64,000 nt of DNA. Source: Ceratodon purpureus. Taxonomy: Eukaryota; Streptophyta; Bryopsida; Pseudoditrichales; Ditrichaceae. Below are positions 32,713 to 46,439 of the stretch, piece by piece. Every line of letters begins with the position of its first letter. Within the stretch, counting starts at the first letter, position 1. The notes below the pieces were generated by a model that was not told the DNA's origin, searched no databases, and saw nothing but the letters and a program-made list of their open reading frames with translations. The stretch spans positions 250,501 to 314,500 of the forward strand of contig CM026430.1 of assembly GCA_014871385.1 (NCBI GenBank). The letters are read 5' to 3'. The position numbers and the translations under genes are program-made.

Positions 32713-35586
32713 ACAGACAGCGATTGACGTATGGTGCCGTACTTTTGCATGCTTAGCTTGTATCGTTTCGGAGTTTGGCAGACCAGCGTCGGCGCAGGCA
32801 ATAGATGTGACGGACACAAGAGATGTTTAATACAACACATGCACTTTGTGGTATTCCTTGTGTTGGAAAGTTTGTTATTCTTTTTTTGTTTTCTTGAATT
32901 GTGTTCTCTTGTTCATATCCCATACATAAGTGTATTCCAATCTTGATCAATGTACCAACTCCTTACGCACTTTAACAAATAAGTTTTTTTCCTAAATTGT
33001 ATATGTATATTAATAAGTTACTTTCACTTAAAAAATTCATAGTAATTATGTGTGAGTCTATTTTTGACATGGAAGATTGTGATGGAGGAGTGATGTTGAC
33101 ATAAGTCATTCTTAAACCTTATCACTTTTATATTTAAAAGTTAAAATTAAATTTTGTAAGCTGAATACCTCAAAAATCTCATTTTTGAATGTGAATTTAT
33201 TAATTCATAGACATGCTATAATTTTCCAATCCAATCTTACTAATGTCTAATGAAAAGAAGTACTTATTTGCTCAAGGTAACCTTACGTTTATACAATTAA
33301 ATATTATAAATAGTATCACTAATTCCAGCACAAAGACTTTCAAGAAAACAATCACCAAAAAACTATGGTTTTTCTAGAACCAATCCGGGTCACAAAGGAT
33401 CAAAGAAAAACTACTCAATTAAATCATATACTTCTAGGAAATGATTAGCTTGGGGTATTACTTTTTGGACACACTAATTAGCTTCTTTTGTGTAAAAGTT
33501 AAAACTCCAAAAGTTTATCTAATTTGTTCATCTTGATCAAGAAAAAAGATCCTAAAATGAAAAATAGATACCTTGCACCTGAATGGAATGAAAACATATA
33601 TGTTTAGAGATTCTTAATTGAACTTATCAATTTTTTTAATCTATTCATAGATGTGAGAAAAAATGTTAAATTTTAGAATTTATAAGCATAATAATGTACA
33701 ATTTTTTAAAATTTTCATGAAAAAATAAATCATTTTGTATTCTACTGAATTAGATGTAGGACACATTCAAAAATAATAATAAATTCATTTTTTTGATATT
33801 CCATTTGCTTGATTTTAGGAATTATAGGTGAATGAAATATAACTTACTTTCTCAACTAAAAAATGAAAGAAAATTACTATAAAATCTTGAATTGATACTT
33901 TATAAGTGTAGAACACTAAAATCACATTTAACCTCTAAAGGACAATTGTCCTAGAATGGGCATTTTTAAATTTTGGGCAAGTACCTATGATCTCAATTTA
34001 AGATATTTGTTTTTGAATCTTTTTCAGAAAGTAGGCCATAACAAGAACTTTGAAAGAATCTATTTCTACTTACAATTAGACATTTATAAAAACAGTGATA
34101 GTCCTTGAAGTCAAAATTTCTGTTCAATAGGCAATTTGGTCAGCCATACTAAATTCATATGCTAACTCTGAGAATTATTCTCTTAAACCAGATATCCGCC
34201 TGTGGCCACAGGCCGCCCTACTCCCGAACCCTAACCCCGTGCAGCCCGGGGCGCCTCCAAGCCCCCCCGCTCTCTCTCTCTCTCGGGCTTCAGGTCTTTC
34301 TCAGCTATGCCGTCGTGATGGCTCGTATCGCACAGCAACATAATTCTGTGGAATATATTAAGAGCAACTTTTTTTACGCACAATCAAGAATTGCATTGAC
34401 ATTTAACAGTAAAGCCACCTGTGATTATTGCAAGTAAGCACATACACAATACATGGTTTGCGGCGTTTGCCTACTTCAAGCAGCGCTAGGGTCTGTAGCT
34501 TAGGCATTATATTGTTCTGTAGAGCTTCGGCGGTGACTGTAACACAGCAGCATGCCATACGTAACATCAATGATAACGCAACGCAATCAGCTGTATCAAG
34601 GAACATGTTCCTCTAATCTAGAGTCATCAATCGTTCACCTGCAACAAGATAACATAAGGGCGAATTTGAAGACACAAGGCCGAAACTTGAAATACGAGTA
34701 ACATTTGAATATAAGAATAGGAATGGAGAATACCTGCAGGGAAAACCTCAAATATGTGCAGAAAATAAGGAGCTATGACCGCACATATTGTAGAACTCTC
34801 GGAAAGAGTTACTCACAATTTTCAGAAAGAATTTTGATGATGGTAAACCCCGAGCTCCTCCGCGCTCTCTCTCCCGTGCGAAGGCGGTGGCAGGGCAGTG
34901 GCGGGGTAGTGGCCGTGATCGGGTGCTGAAGTGGCCCGGGGACTGGAGGTAACCTCGAGAGTGCACGGTGAAGCACTCCCAAACTTCCAGTTTAATTATG
35001 TCATCTTTGAGATTTCCAAAAAAATAATTCTTTGGGTACATAATGTTCACTCCACAAAATATCAAAGTTTTCTGGCCATTTCGGCCAGTGTACCTAAAAA
35101 AACTTCGTTCCTTCATAAAAGTTTAAAAAAACAGTGTTTTAGGTTTTTTATTTTTTCCACTAAACCTTCACTTTGACCCACTTTGACCGTTTGGATTAAA
35201 TCATTACTTTGACGGTTTGATAATGGGATTTCTAGGAAATAAATAAGTCCAGCCATCGCTTCTTAGACGTTACACAAGATGCGTTGCAGTTGCAGCAGAA
35301 TATACAGTAGATGCAACACAAGGTCCCCCTACACCATACCAATGTAACGCAAATCCTCATTCGGCAGTCACGAACCTTCACAAACTGAATTCAAGTGCAC
35401 TCATCTCTCATCCACCAGGTCTTTCGAGGGTCCAAATCATTCGTAATCACAGACAGCAAACAGACAACTCCACTCCCTTGGCAAGTAAACGTCACACCAC
35501 AATCCAGGCAACTTCAAAACTATCGGAGAACTCCCTTTCTATTGCAAAACGAGATTACATTCTCCACAACCAACACATCGTCATGT
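32713..35586. other. AT-rich intergenic DNA with two GC islands
   Basis: No gene is seen. Two short GC-rich islands with CT runs, at about 34195-34330 and 34845-34960, carry AACCCTAA and CTCTCTCTC words and look like promoter- or leader-like fragments. They are in roughly opposite orientation, flanking ~500 bp of ordinary sequence. Confidence 0.5.
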
Positions 35587-37322
35587 CTAAGCCCCAGGCA
35601 CAGGCTCCGCAGCTGCAACCTCTGCGTCATCTCCTACTGGCCTCTCAATCTTAGCACCGACCTCCTCGCTGTAGTCGCCATGGACCTGCCACATCCAAGC
35701 GCTTCAGTTAATAAATCATTAACTCATCGACTCGCGTCTCAAACAGCACACTGAACTCCTCTCCGTGTGGTGACCAACTCCGGGCACGGCGAGGTCAGAT
35801 CTCAGACTGGACGGTAACAAGAATGGACGTACCTCCATCAACTTCATGAGGTCGAACTTGGGGGCCTTCAGGATCTTCACTTTCCTGATGAAAGTGCTCT
35901 GCAGAGGGTAGATGCCCTGCGTTGCCTTCTCGATCTCCTTTCCGATCACCTCAGGGATGAACTTCGCCACCAACTCCTTCAGGTCACAGGTCTGGGCTTC
36001 ACGGACCATGATTTCCCTCATCTTGCGCCTGATCTGCATTACCACCAAGGTCGCACGTCATGAGGAACAGTGCCATCGTTTCGATAGGGTGCACGACGAG
36101 TACAACAGGGTCTGTCACCGAACCAGAGACTCCCATCAACTTGAGTCAAATTCACCTGGCCATATCCCAGGACAAACCATAACGATCCTGGAGCCTTCAT
36201 GATTGGAAATACTGAACCAAGCGTAGTGATTCAGGATTACAGATTTAGGGTTAAATTGGAGTTTGCTTCCTCACTACATCCAGTTTGGCTTCCCAAGCAG
36301 TAATCCCATCTAAATTCTACTGATACAAGGTTGGTGCAAACCTGACGAATCTGGCTCGACTGAGCGTAGCAGGTCTTCTTGATCTGGTTCGGCCTCTTCT
36401 TCGTGAAAGCAATGCAGAACATGCGAATCTGGTAGTTGTCGGTGGTCTTCACATCCACGTGAGCCTCGATCAAACTCTGCCACTTGCGCACCAGAGACCG
36501 CAGCTTGTCCGTGGTGAAGTCCATGCCCTATATTCACCCCAGTGTCGAGATTTTAGCGTCCACGACATCTCAATTTCTCCAGACACAATCAAAATGCATT
36601 GCCTCCCAGCAACATGCTCTCAGGAACCCCCCTTACGACTTCGAACGTCATGTACGCCGATAATTACAACGACAATGCTGGTTCTGTGTAGTTCATAGTA
36701 ACCCTGTAACTATGCAGAAGTTCAGATACCCAGAAGTACACATACCCAGAAGTTCGTGAGGACGTTCTTGCCCTGCACATCCTCGGCCCTCAGCTTGATC
36801 TTGCGGAAAGCCTGGTCCTCATCCTGCTGCAAGTCCGCCAACGATACCTCGAACACACGCCCCTTCAACCCATCGGAAGCAATCTGTTGCGCCAAACCCA
36901 CTCACAAATACCTCTCGTCAATCAACCACTCACGCCCAGCACCTCCACAAAACCTCAAAATTGAAAACCTGAGCACAACCAAAGGTGCTACATCGGCGCA
37001 CGACAAACCCACCTTGGTTCCCGCCGTCCTGGTCACCAAAGTCTTCCCCAACGACCTCTGCGTGAAGGTAGTCGGAGCCTTGATGTCATACCAGTCCTTC
37101 TTGGAGAAAGGGTCGACACTGCAATGGCACAAACCACCATCACCCCATCAGGTAGGCAATCAGCCAATTAAGCAATCAATCAATGAACGCCCATGAGGCC
37201 CCCTCTCCTAAAACCCTAACTGAAGTTTGGTGCAAAGTGGCGAAGTCAGAACGAGGTCGGTACATTTTCTTCTTGCCACCCTTCTTGCCCTTGGAAATGC
37301 GTTTGTTCTTGCCGACGGCCAT
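35587..37322 (-). CDS. 40S ribosomal protein eS1 (S3a)
   Basis: Six exons join to exactly 262 codons plus stop: 37322-37264, 37118-37013, 36883-36746, 36527-36342, 36033-35833 and 35685-35587. The protein starts [19 protein letters not shown] and contains [46 protein letters not shown] and [14 protein letters not shown]. It ends EPVPGA, matching plant eS1 in sequence and length. It is a structural protein of the small ribosomal subunit at the mRNA exit/platform side. All internal junctions after the first are in phase 0. A telo-box-like AAACCCTAA lies in intron 1 (near 37211) and another, AACCCTAAT, upstream (37443), as is usual for plant translation genes. The gene looks intact. Confidence 0.95.
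37209..37219 (-). promoter_or_regulatory. Telo-box in eS1 intron 1
   Basis: AAAACCCTAAC on the plus strand. Telo-boxes in the promoters or first introns of plant ribosomal protein genes are established regulatory elements in dividing cells. A second copy lies at about 37442-37451. Confidence 0.4.
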
Positions 37323-38421
37323 GGCTGGCAGCGCAGGGGAGTGGTCTGCGCAGGAGCTGCTCCGCGATGGTTCGTTTGGAAAAGGAGTGACTTGGACGTC
37401 GCGGCCCTCTTCTCATGGCCTCTGCCTCTGCGCTTCCCCTCCGAACCCTAATTGGTGCCTTTTTAAACCCGTCACCGCACCCAAACCCCGTCTCATCTAT
37501 ACGTTGCAAAGATTTGACACTCTCTGATTTTTGCTTTTCGTAGATGTTGTTGGTCTTACGTGCAGTGACGGTTCCATGTACTCTGCGTCCGGTTCATGTT
37601 AACAGTTTTGTGTATGCGTATCGTTGACAGGGATGGTTTTGGTTGCAGTGACGGTTTTCTGTACGCATCATCTTGATACTGTCAGTGTGAGGGGCAGAGA
37701 CTTCAAATCGCCACTCCTCAAAAATACACTTAAGTGTGATAACAACAAAGACAAGTTGTATGAATTGAAACATTGGATATGGGATTGAGATAATTGCAAT
37801 GCATAATGCAGGAGCGTAGAAAGAATTCAACGTTTCGATTCTTCAATTTCATATGAGGACAGGGTTCAAGCTGAATGTTAACGGTGTGCATAATATCATA
37901 TATGGAATGCAAGCTAACAAAAATGGAAGGATCCACATCATCATTTAAAGTAATAACACATGCTTTTTAATGATTAAAGTTTCAGATGTTATGTTCTCAT
38001 TCACAGTGTACATTTCAAAGACTTTCAATCACTTCTAACATTTTTGGGCCCCGACAAAGGTGTGATGATGTTAAGGGAAGAGTGTAGGGTAGAGTGTAGG
38101 GTAGAGTTTAGAAGTGGACAGAGTGCAACAATTATAGAAATCAGATCTTATATAACGTCAAACATTTGCACAATGATTCCATTACAGAACTGCACAAGGT
38201 ATCATTCCAAATATGAATAGTGTCTAAGAGGTTCTTTACAAGATTGTACACTCTGCTTTGCTCCAGCTTCCCTAGACTATTCTTGTTACACACACCCAGG
38301 TCCAAGCAATGATAAACAAAAACTGCACATAGCCTAGGTAATGCCATGTTTCCAGAACATTCTCACAAGCACCCTTCTGAATATTAAAATATGGGGTTCT
38401 CTCCGAGTTAGAACAAGGTAA

Positions 38422-41400
38422 TCATCTCATTCTCCTGCCCTTGCCGCCAGTATATTGTCCAACTGTGTCCATGTGCCGTTGATGAGCATTGCGGTGGTTT
38501 GTGAGAATCCAGAGCGCAGTTAGTATTGTTAAGAAGATAGACAAGAGTAACATGGGAATCCAGAGGTGACGAAGTGCAGAATTGAGGGGATGGCACCTCT
38601 GATTGACAAAGTTGTTAAATGTGTCGATTACAAATGAACAGTCTGCTAATTTGCTCAGTTTGGGAACTGTGTTGAGTAAATTTTGCGATCCTGAAACACA
38701 TCCATATTGAAAATATCAAAAAACAGTCATTTGAACTAAGCTGTGAAGTTCATCAAAACTGAAGACTTTTCAATTCGGTTGGTTTTGGTTTAAGTAAATA
38801 CCTTGTGCGAACTCGTAAAGGGTAGCATTATTATCTGAACTCACGAAGCGGCCGTCTGTGAGACATTGAAATGTCGTCATGTTCGCCATGCACACATAAG
38901 GCTCCAGGACCTGCAGAAAAATGATAAGAAAATATTACGAAAATTAAGCTTAACAGTTAAGCCTGTAGATTAGAATTCAACATTGAGAAGTAAGAATTAC
39001 TTTGTTAGTATTTGGTGATGTAGAATTGGTTTCTGAGTCTTACTTGAGGAAGTTCACCAATTGGTAGTGTTCCTGTAGGACAAGTCTCCGTGTAGTTGTA
39101 GTCTGGAGGGGGACCAAACGGGTTGCACAAACTGAGAATGGTGCCATTCCCCTTCCCCAGAAAGTTGTTGAGTCTCTGGATTGTGATTATTGTAGAATTA
39201 GCCTGACATCAAACAGAACAAAATCAGCCCTCAGTCAGTTTATTTATTAAACCAGAGTATTCGGTCTAAGACAAAGATTCTGCGGATGAGAAGAAGCAAA
39301 TCGTCATCATTTTAAAAACGAGACTGCACAAACCTCTTGAATAATACTGCTGGTGCCTTCTCTAACAGTAAGCAGAGCGGCATTGGAAGTAGCCGAGTCC
39401 ACACATGGAAGAAAACTGTCCAAAGTGGTGTTCGCAGGAGCTTGAAGAAACTCAGTCAGTGCCTGACATGTATCTAATGCCACACTGCGAAGAGTTGCAA
39501 ACGTCAGCCTCAAGACATATATCGTCATCTTTTACAATTTTTTCAGCATGCTAACATTTTCGAACGAAAAAGTGGGTGTGGAGAGAAATCTTACTTGTTG
39601 AGAGAGAATAGAAGGCCAAACAGCAGCCAAGCCAAGGCAGTCAGTATCCAACCGAAGACGATAATCCTAAGAAGAAAGCGCACATCGATAATTAGATGAG
39701 TGGGTACTCTCACAAGGACATGGTTGCGGAAGACAAATTAACGAAACAAAAAAATAATCAAATTGCAAATGCAAATGTTGCTGAAAATGTGGCAACTTAC
39801 AGGAAAAAAACCCGACGCCATCGCAAGAACGCCGCAACTGCAGATGACCAAATCAACCGACGTCAATCAACGCACAAACTAAAAGCACACCAGGAAGGAA
39901 TAAGCTTTCAACTTGAACCAATACTTGCTAACTTATACGTCTCATGCCCAGAATCTCTAATCAACGGAATATAACCCAAAACGAAAGAACAATAGAAAAA
40001 GAAGGGAGGCTCACCAAGTCCAATGACAACGAGAAAGAGACCCAAGGATAAGATGATGATGAACGCGATTTCCCTGCCATAGCAAAGAGAGAACCACCTT
40101 GAAAACAAAATGGCCCAGAATGGAGGCAATCATTCGTGTTACCCAAGAGTTTCTACGCCCACGTAAACTCTACTATCGTGTTCAAGAAGTCTTACACAGC
40201 GTTGATGAGATTGTTGAACTTGCGCACATTGCGGTCGATTTTTGCCGTCACGAGATCGGCTTGCTCGTTCAGCTTAGCCTCCGTGGCGTTTAAGACTTGC
40301 CATCCGGGAATGTTATACTTCTCAATGGTATCCTCCACTCTGCCCAGAGTGGACGTCACGGTGTGTATCGTATCCGTCACGAGCGTCGCGGCTTCGACGA
40401 CGGTGGTCTTCACCTTCGTGGTTTGGTTGAAGGCGCGCTGGTTGAGGATGAATAACGCAATAAAAAGCCCGCTGCACGTCGCGAAGGAGCTCATAAGAAT
40501 ATAAACACAGCAGCAACAGAGTACTACTATCCAGTATTCCGACAGCGAAGACCTTCCTGAAGCAGCTGAGTAAAGTTGTCAGACTGAGCACGTACATTGC
40601 GAGCAAGGAGAGCACAAGCACGATGATGCGTGGAATCAAGTAGTAATTCGACGATTGATGCTCACTCGACCTCTCCCGATGCGAACAGAGTCGGAAGCAC
40701 GCAAGCAGCGCTAGAATTAGACCCAAGAGCAGCCACGCCAACCCGATCGCGTATCCATATACCCCCGTGAAGGCCACCGACTGCAAAACCCCGACACCAC
40801 TACAACAATATCAGCATCGCTCTGTTCCATATTCTCTCTGACTTCCTCAGCAAGTGCTCCCCATTCGCTCCGGGTGAGGCCTCAAAGGCGAGAGTATCCT
40901 ACCGCCCAATAATGCTTGCTGGTCACGTCGTAGCCGTCTCTGTAATACCGGAACTTGTTCGTTGGGTCTATGCGATCGCTCTTCACCGCCAGTGGCTTCT
41001 TCGTGAACAGCCCTGTCACAGCCAATTGCCGTCTCTCGTGATAGTTTCCTGTTGACAATAAATCATTCCTGTCAGTGACCACAATCCTCGGTCTTTCACA
41101 GACCACTTCACCAGTTGCACCGAACTGAGTTCTAGCGTGTCGAGAACAGGTACGTGTTTGCGTGTCATGATATTACTTCCACTCATAGACACGAAGAAGT
41201 TTTCCAACTCCTGCTTCTTCTTTTTTTGAACATTGTTCCTCACACAGCTCAGTTTCAAGCTGGCAATTGAGAAAAGGCCCAAGAGTTCTGCCAAGTTAAC
41301 AAACTGACAACTGGTGTGGTCATGTCTAAGCACTTCAGTCATTGTGAAGAGAACAAACAGGCCGGCAACGATCTGTGATTGAAAGCAACCTGGGCCGGAG

Positions 41401-41689
41401 GAACCAATTCGTAACTAGCGAGAACTTTGCGATTGAAGGTGAGGAAATTGTCCGTACCAAGAAATTGCTCAAAGTCGTAGTCTATTCGGGATGTTTGAGC
41501 TGGAAAGACAAGTTCTGGTCCTCGAAGCATGTGTAATCCGGGAACCACACCTCCGCCCTCGAAGTGAAGAGCTTTCTCCGAGGACGCAAAGACTTCCGCA
41601 TCTGAGGAACCGTGAACCAACATAACCAGAAACGCTACCATAACAGTCGTCACAAGTGCTGTCCGAGACATGGCGCTGTCACTAGCCAT
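38422..41689 (-). CDS. Plant-specific multi-pass membrane protein (tweety-like topology)
   Basis: Eleven exons join in frame to ~564 residues: 41689-41458, 41048-40903, 40780-40596, 40471-40196, 40073-40015, 39837-39801, 39666-39595, 39484-39334, 39202-39044, 38910-38802 and 38690-38422. The first junction is the least certain. There is an N-terminal signal peptide (SRTALVTTVMVAFLVMLVHG), then DGYDVTSKHYWASVAFTG, four central membrane segments (GLAWLLLGLILALLACF; LIPRIIVLVLSLLA; IAFIIILSLGLFLVVIGL; GWILTALAWLLFGLLFSL), a Cys-rich extracellular loop (DTCQAL, FLPCVDSATSN) and a final membrane segment IPMLLLSIFLTILTALWIL. It matches the uncharacterised Arabidopsis At2g25270/At1g80540-type family in order and motifs. 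Its function is unknown, and surface or endomembrane location is inferred. Confidence 0.8.
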
Positions 41690-43597
41690 AACTGAACGAA
41701 ATCTACCAAGTTGATCGGAAGGCAGGGAGTTTGATGAACCGGTGCCTAAGTCGCATTCTGCTTAGCCTTTCAATCTAACAACACGATGGGAAAATCGTCA
41801 TTTGCTTGCAACAGCTACAGCAACCCCGGGCCTCCATTAAATCTGCCGAGACGTTGATCCATCTGCCAACAATTTGAATCCTTCCGGCACGATTTGAGTC
41901 CAAAGATCAACCGAGTGAAACGTCGCAAAGCATCGTCTTTAACCTGAAATTGCACAAACTTCTGCTACACACGAGCTCGACTTAACCTCAGATTGCAACG
42001 GCATTCTGAAGAGTATGAGAGCCTGTCAAAGCCAGGCACGCTTAACATCAATTACGAAAACAGCAGCACTAGCAAGGCCCAAGTACAATCCTGGCAATGA
42101 ACTCACATCATTGCGTCTATCTGTTATTGCCTCCCTCTTGATGAAGATTAAAGCGGCCTCAGGTGCCGGATTCGCTGCCGAAACAACGGTGGGGTTTACG
42201 ATGGTGGTGCACACTGCACGGATAAGTAGGAAAGCAAAGGAGAAACCTTTTTTTGGTTTCTGTGCCAGAGTGGGCGCCAGGTCAGGCGAACACTGGATCA
42301 ACGTTCCTGCGAACTGGCTCCGTGGCAGACTCCAGCAAATGCCTCAAGGACGGAAAATATTACTTTAAATTGGATCAATGAGTGCCGTGGACCGGCTAAT
42401 AGGTCTGTGGTGCTGCGGTGGTGCCAAGTGGAGGCCAACGGAAACCGGGAAACAAGTTCACTGGCGTGAGGCATCAGACGGCGAATGACCCGGCAAGGTA
42501 CACCAGTATACAGGATCAGATTCTGCTTCCTCTGGGCGGGAATTCCGAGGCAGTTGGACTCTGGAGGGGCCCAACTCAATTTTCCGTTGCAAGGATTTAG
42601 GGGTGGAAGGTGCAGTAACATAGTGGGGAAGTGCTCGCTGCAGAGGTCATCGGATCGGAAATCATGCAATCTGCAACTCGCCGTGGTCGGTGACATTCAT
42701 CAGCTTTGAAGTTGACGGTAATTCTATGCTCGAGTTTGTGTTCAATTCTACAGCTCACATGGATTTTCTCGGACGCCAGTGTACATATATATCTGCCGTT
42801 TGATGGTAAGAGTGCGGATAAGTTGAGAACGGAGCTGAAATAAGGGGTACGAGTCGCTACAGTTTTCGAGCTGAATATCTTCATCCATACGTGACGCATC
42901 ACGCGTTCGTTGTGTAAAGGAGGCACAAATGCAGAAGATATTTCAGCTTCATGATGTCCTTAGCAAACAGTGAAATGAGAAGGTGGTATTTCAAATGGTG
43001 GGTCAAACAAAGCTTTATTGTATCAGGTTGTACACACCGACCAGGTGACCCACAGAATTCACTGACAATGTCAGATCTAGATTCTCTCGACGCAAATGGT
43101 GGATTCTTCTGGAAGGAAATAGGGCATGATATAAGGCTGCTTTGCCGAGGCCTGGAATAATTTCCTACTCTGCTGACGAGACATAATGCAACTTCGAGTG
43201 AACTTGCCCCCCTGAATCACGGAGTAACCCAGGCGAATGTCATGCTCCCAAACTCTCGTGGAAACCAAAAGGTATACCTCTATCTATGGAGCCCACTAGC
43301 ATCGTGAACACGGAACAGTGATGGAAACTGGGCAATCTGAACATTGGGGTGTGAAATAATAAAACAGGTGACTTCACCTACACTTGAACATTAGTAAAGT
43401 TAGAAAGGAAGCATTAAACTAAAGAAGCATCCATGTCCCAAAACTCACAAAGATCATATGCACACTTGAGGCGTACCGAAAGTTGCTCCTTTGACCCTCC
43501 AGTTGCCGGTTTAAATCATAAGGTCAATGAACTTTGAAAACGAAAGATAGAAAATAAAATGCCTTCCTTTCTAAAGGAAAAATCACCTGCTCATCTC
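41690..43597. other. Intergenic, no gene seen
   Basis: The region upstream of the membrane-protein gene and downstream of PAT10. Several open frames overlap on both strands at 42015-42930, but none shows family similarity or coherent splice structure. The first few hundred bases should hold the promoter of the minus-strand gene. Confidence 0.5.
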
Positions 43598-45624
43598 CTA
43601 GACATTCGATGTAAAGAGTGGGACAGAATAGCAGAAGAGCTGGAGGGTCCCCTTCCCATAAGGGCAGCCGCAGTTCAAACACTCGGCAACACTCCCTGAA
43701 AATATTAAGACTGAAAGACATAGATCACATCTGTCTTCACAAGTTGGTTGAATCAATAGATATAGACATTTACAAGAGAGAATTTGAACACCAAAACTAC
43801 ATAGACTATCAATGGCCACAAATCAAATACAAAAAGAAAAAGAAAAAAACACTTGAAAGCCACGATTTTGAGCTTGCAAACACGCCAGTTCATAGACAAA
43901 GAACCAAGCCAACCTCCACCTTAATATTTATTTTAAAAGTACAGAAACTATTAAACTACTCAATGAATCCCAGATAAATAGCTTCATCCTCAAAGACAAT
44001 GTAAAAGACATAAATCCAGAGTCAGCAAATTCCGTCCTCTTCTTCTACTTAAAGAAGCAGGATATCGTTGCATTCTTACCAGCGAAGTCCAAACAAGAGA
44101 TCCGCACTACACCCTATCCACATCCACAATCTGCAAAAATTTCAATGAATCTCATTTGCTTTGCTTTGAAGTTACCAAGAAAACAATCCACTTAATTCCC
44201 CAGAAGAGTCAAACAGATACAGAAAGAAATCACTTAAATTACTAGTAAAATATTCTCATCAGCCTGGTGTGTAAACCTGACCTAGAAGTACATAATTGAA
44301 TAGGTCACAGACCATAAACCTTTCTAGTGTTACATGACTTATATCCATGGATAATTCATCCTCTATCAACAACCTGACACTGAGCTTGACAATGCGAAGC
44401 TGACCAGTAATATATTTTGAAACATACAGCAGCGATGGATACCTCAATTGTGCTCTAGTACAAAATATTTTGAGCCTAACTTAATCCACCCCCTGACCTA
44501 CTTAAAGACTTGTGTGTCATATATGGAGAGAGTTAGCAAAAGCTGAAGTACTTACAGTTGAAACAAGAAGTGGGGCGTGCCATATCCTCTAACTCGTCGG
44601 GACTTGGGAGTACGTAAATTGGGTACTCCGAGCTCGGAGAACAGCAGAATGAATACAAATTGGCATCAATACCTTGGCTGAAGGGATGCACTTTATCCGG
44701 CAGTGATCTAAGATACGGAATCCGACGTCGCCGTGTCAATTCATAAGTCGTTTGGTTGGTTAGTATCAAGAAGGAATGGAAGAGAAATAGAGTTACTAGG
44801 AAGCACTCCGTTGTGATCAGTGCCAGTATCAACAGCAACACACCCGACTCCTCCGCCAAGGAAGTATGCCCAATGCTCCTCCCGAAAGCGCGGGTGTACC
44901 ACACAATGGTCCACATTACAAGGGCCGTCTCGTAGAAAATATACCACCAGAATTTCCTATGATTGCTCTGGCCAACGCAAGTCCCGAGCCACACGCAATG
45001 GTGGTCGAAACGGAGCACACATTTGTCGCAGTCGTGACAGTGCTTAGTACGCAACGGCTGCCAGTGTCCGCAATATGGGCAGCGTCCGGTGTTCCCGTTC
45101 GACAAAGAGGAGCTGTTGGACGCCCGAACCAAGTGACGTCCATCGGAAACGCTGGACGACTCTCGCTTCACATTCGCGGAGTTCATCAGCAACGGACTCG
45201 CCTCCGAGACAGGGGAATGTCCACCCTGTCCATTTTCCCTGAAGATTCGTGAGCTGCTCTCCGACGGTGCAAACGATCCGTACGAACTCCGGCCCGCAGC
45301 CTGCGACCCCCTGGAGCTCCCATCCATAGCTGACTTGGCACGAGCCTCATAGTCCACGTCTTTACTCAAAACCTCCACCAAATACCCAGGCGTAGATCCC
45401 GCAGTGCAGCAGTACTGCACCACCACCGCCAGCAACAAGAGGTAATACCCCCCCGCCCACCACGACCACGCCACCGTGTGCCTATACAAATCCGAATCCA
45501 GGAACAACAACCCCCCCACACCCACCACATGCACCAAAACCCACATCACCCTGACCCCCCATCCTATCTGCCACGCACTCGGCCTCATCCTCCCCAGCCA
45601 CGCCCACGCCACACACGAGATCAT
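43598..45624 (-). CDS. Protein S-acyltransferase (DHHC), PAT10-like
   Basis: Exon 1 is 45624-44556 and exon 2 is 43695-43598, joined across a GTAAGT/TTTTCAG intron to give 388 residues. Four membrane segments surround the zf-DHHC domain: CPYCGHWQPLRTKHCHDC then FDHHCVW with the catalytic Cys. Downstream FHSFLILTNQTTYELTRRRRIPYLR and KVHPFSQGIDANLYSFCC match Arabidopsis PAT10 motif by motif. That enzyme is a Golgi/tonoplast palmitoyltransferase that recruits CBL calcium sensors to the vacuole. Exon 2 encodes a Cys-rich end (ECLNCGCPY), similar in nature to the Cys-rich PAT10 terminus, with a ~20-residue extension. A Ser-rich insert (~100-190) lies between the second membrane segment and the zinc domain. 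The leader at 45625-46100 is extremely CT-rich on the sense strand. Confidence 0.88.
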
Positions 45625-45959
45625 AAAACCCCAATTCCCAACTCCTCACCAGCTCAGACGCTCCCTCCCCATCCCATCCCGAAGCTCGAATCCAAAGCAG
45701 AAAATTCCAACTTAGGGTTCCAACCGCATCATTCCCCCGCAGTGTTCTCAAATCATGATCTCACGCAGTGCCTCCACGCAGTGCCCACCCAGCCAACCAT
45801 CCATCCATCCATCGAAAAGGGATCCTGCGCCCACACTGGACTCTTTCGCCAGACAGAGAAAGAGTGAGAGAAAAAGAGGGGATGGTGGAGCCTGGGGCTC
45901 CGTTTGCGGACGCGCGAGAGTGGGAGGGGGCGAATTGGAGTGGATATGAGAGCCTAGGG

Positions 45960-46100
45960 CGACAATAAGTGAGTGCACAACAGAGAGGAGGAGCAGAGCA
46001 GGGACAAGGGCAGTGGATGCAGAGCGAGCGAGCGAGAGGGGAGGGGAGGGGAGGGGAGGGGAGAGAGAGACACAGCGAAAGAGCGATGGCGCGGGCGAGA
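45960..46100 (-). promoter_or_regulatory. CT-rich leader/promoter of PAT10-like gene
   Basis: The plus strand shows GA-rich runs, including GGGGA repeated five times at about 46036-46064. The transcribed strand therefore reads CTCCCC/CTCTCT. Long CT tracts near plant transcription starts are common. The G-rich strand could fold as a quadruplex. The extent is approximate. Confidence 0.4.
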
Positions 46101-46439
46101 GCACTCCCGTAAAAGGCAACCACACACGGCGCTTGTCCCCATGCTCACTCCATCTCCATCACCCCATGCTCCCACGCTCCCACGCTCCCCTTCAGGCGAC
46201 TCCACTCCACGGATGAATGCTTGTGGCCATTCATCCCAACCCCCAACATCTGCCCCCTCCTTACATTTCGGCCTCGTTCGGGCCCCAATCCACATTCTCC
46301 TCCCTTCCGCTGGTTCCGGCTCCAGCCACGGTTTTCGATCTTTTTCTTCCGTCCGGACTCCGGAGGCTGTGGCCGTGGGAGGGAGGCTCTGTGACCGCGG
46401 GTGTCCCCTCTCAAGTACCGTTATTGGGAGTAGGTTAGT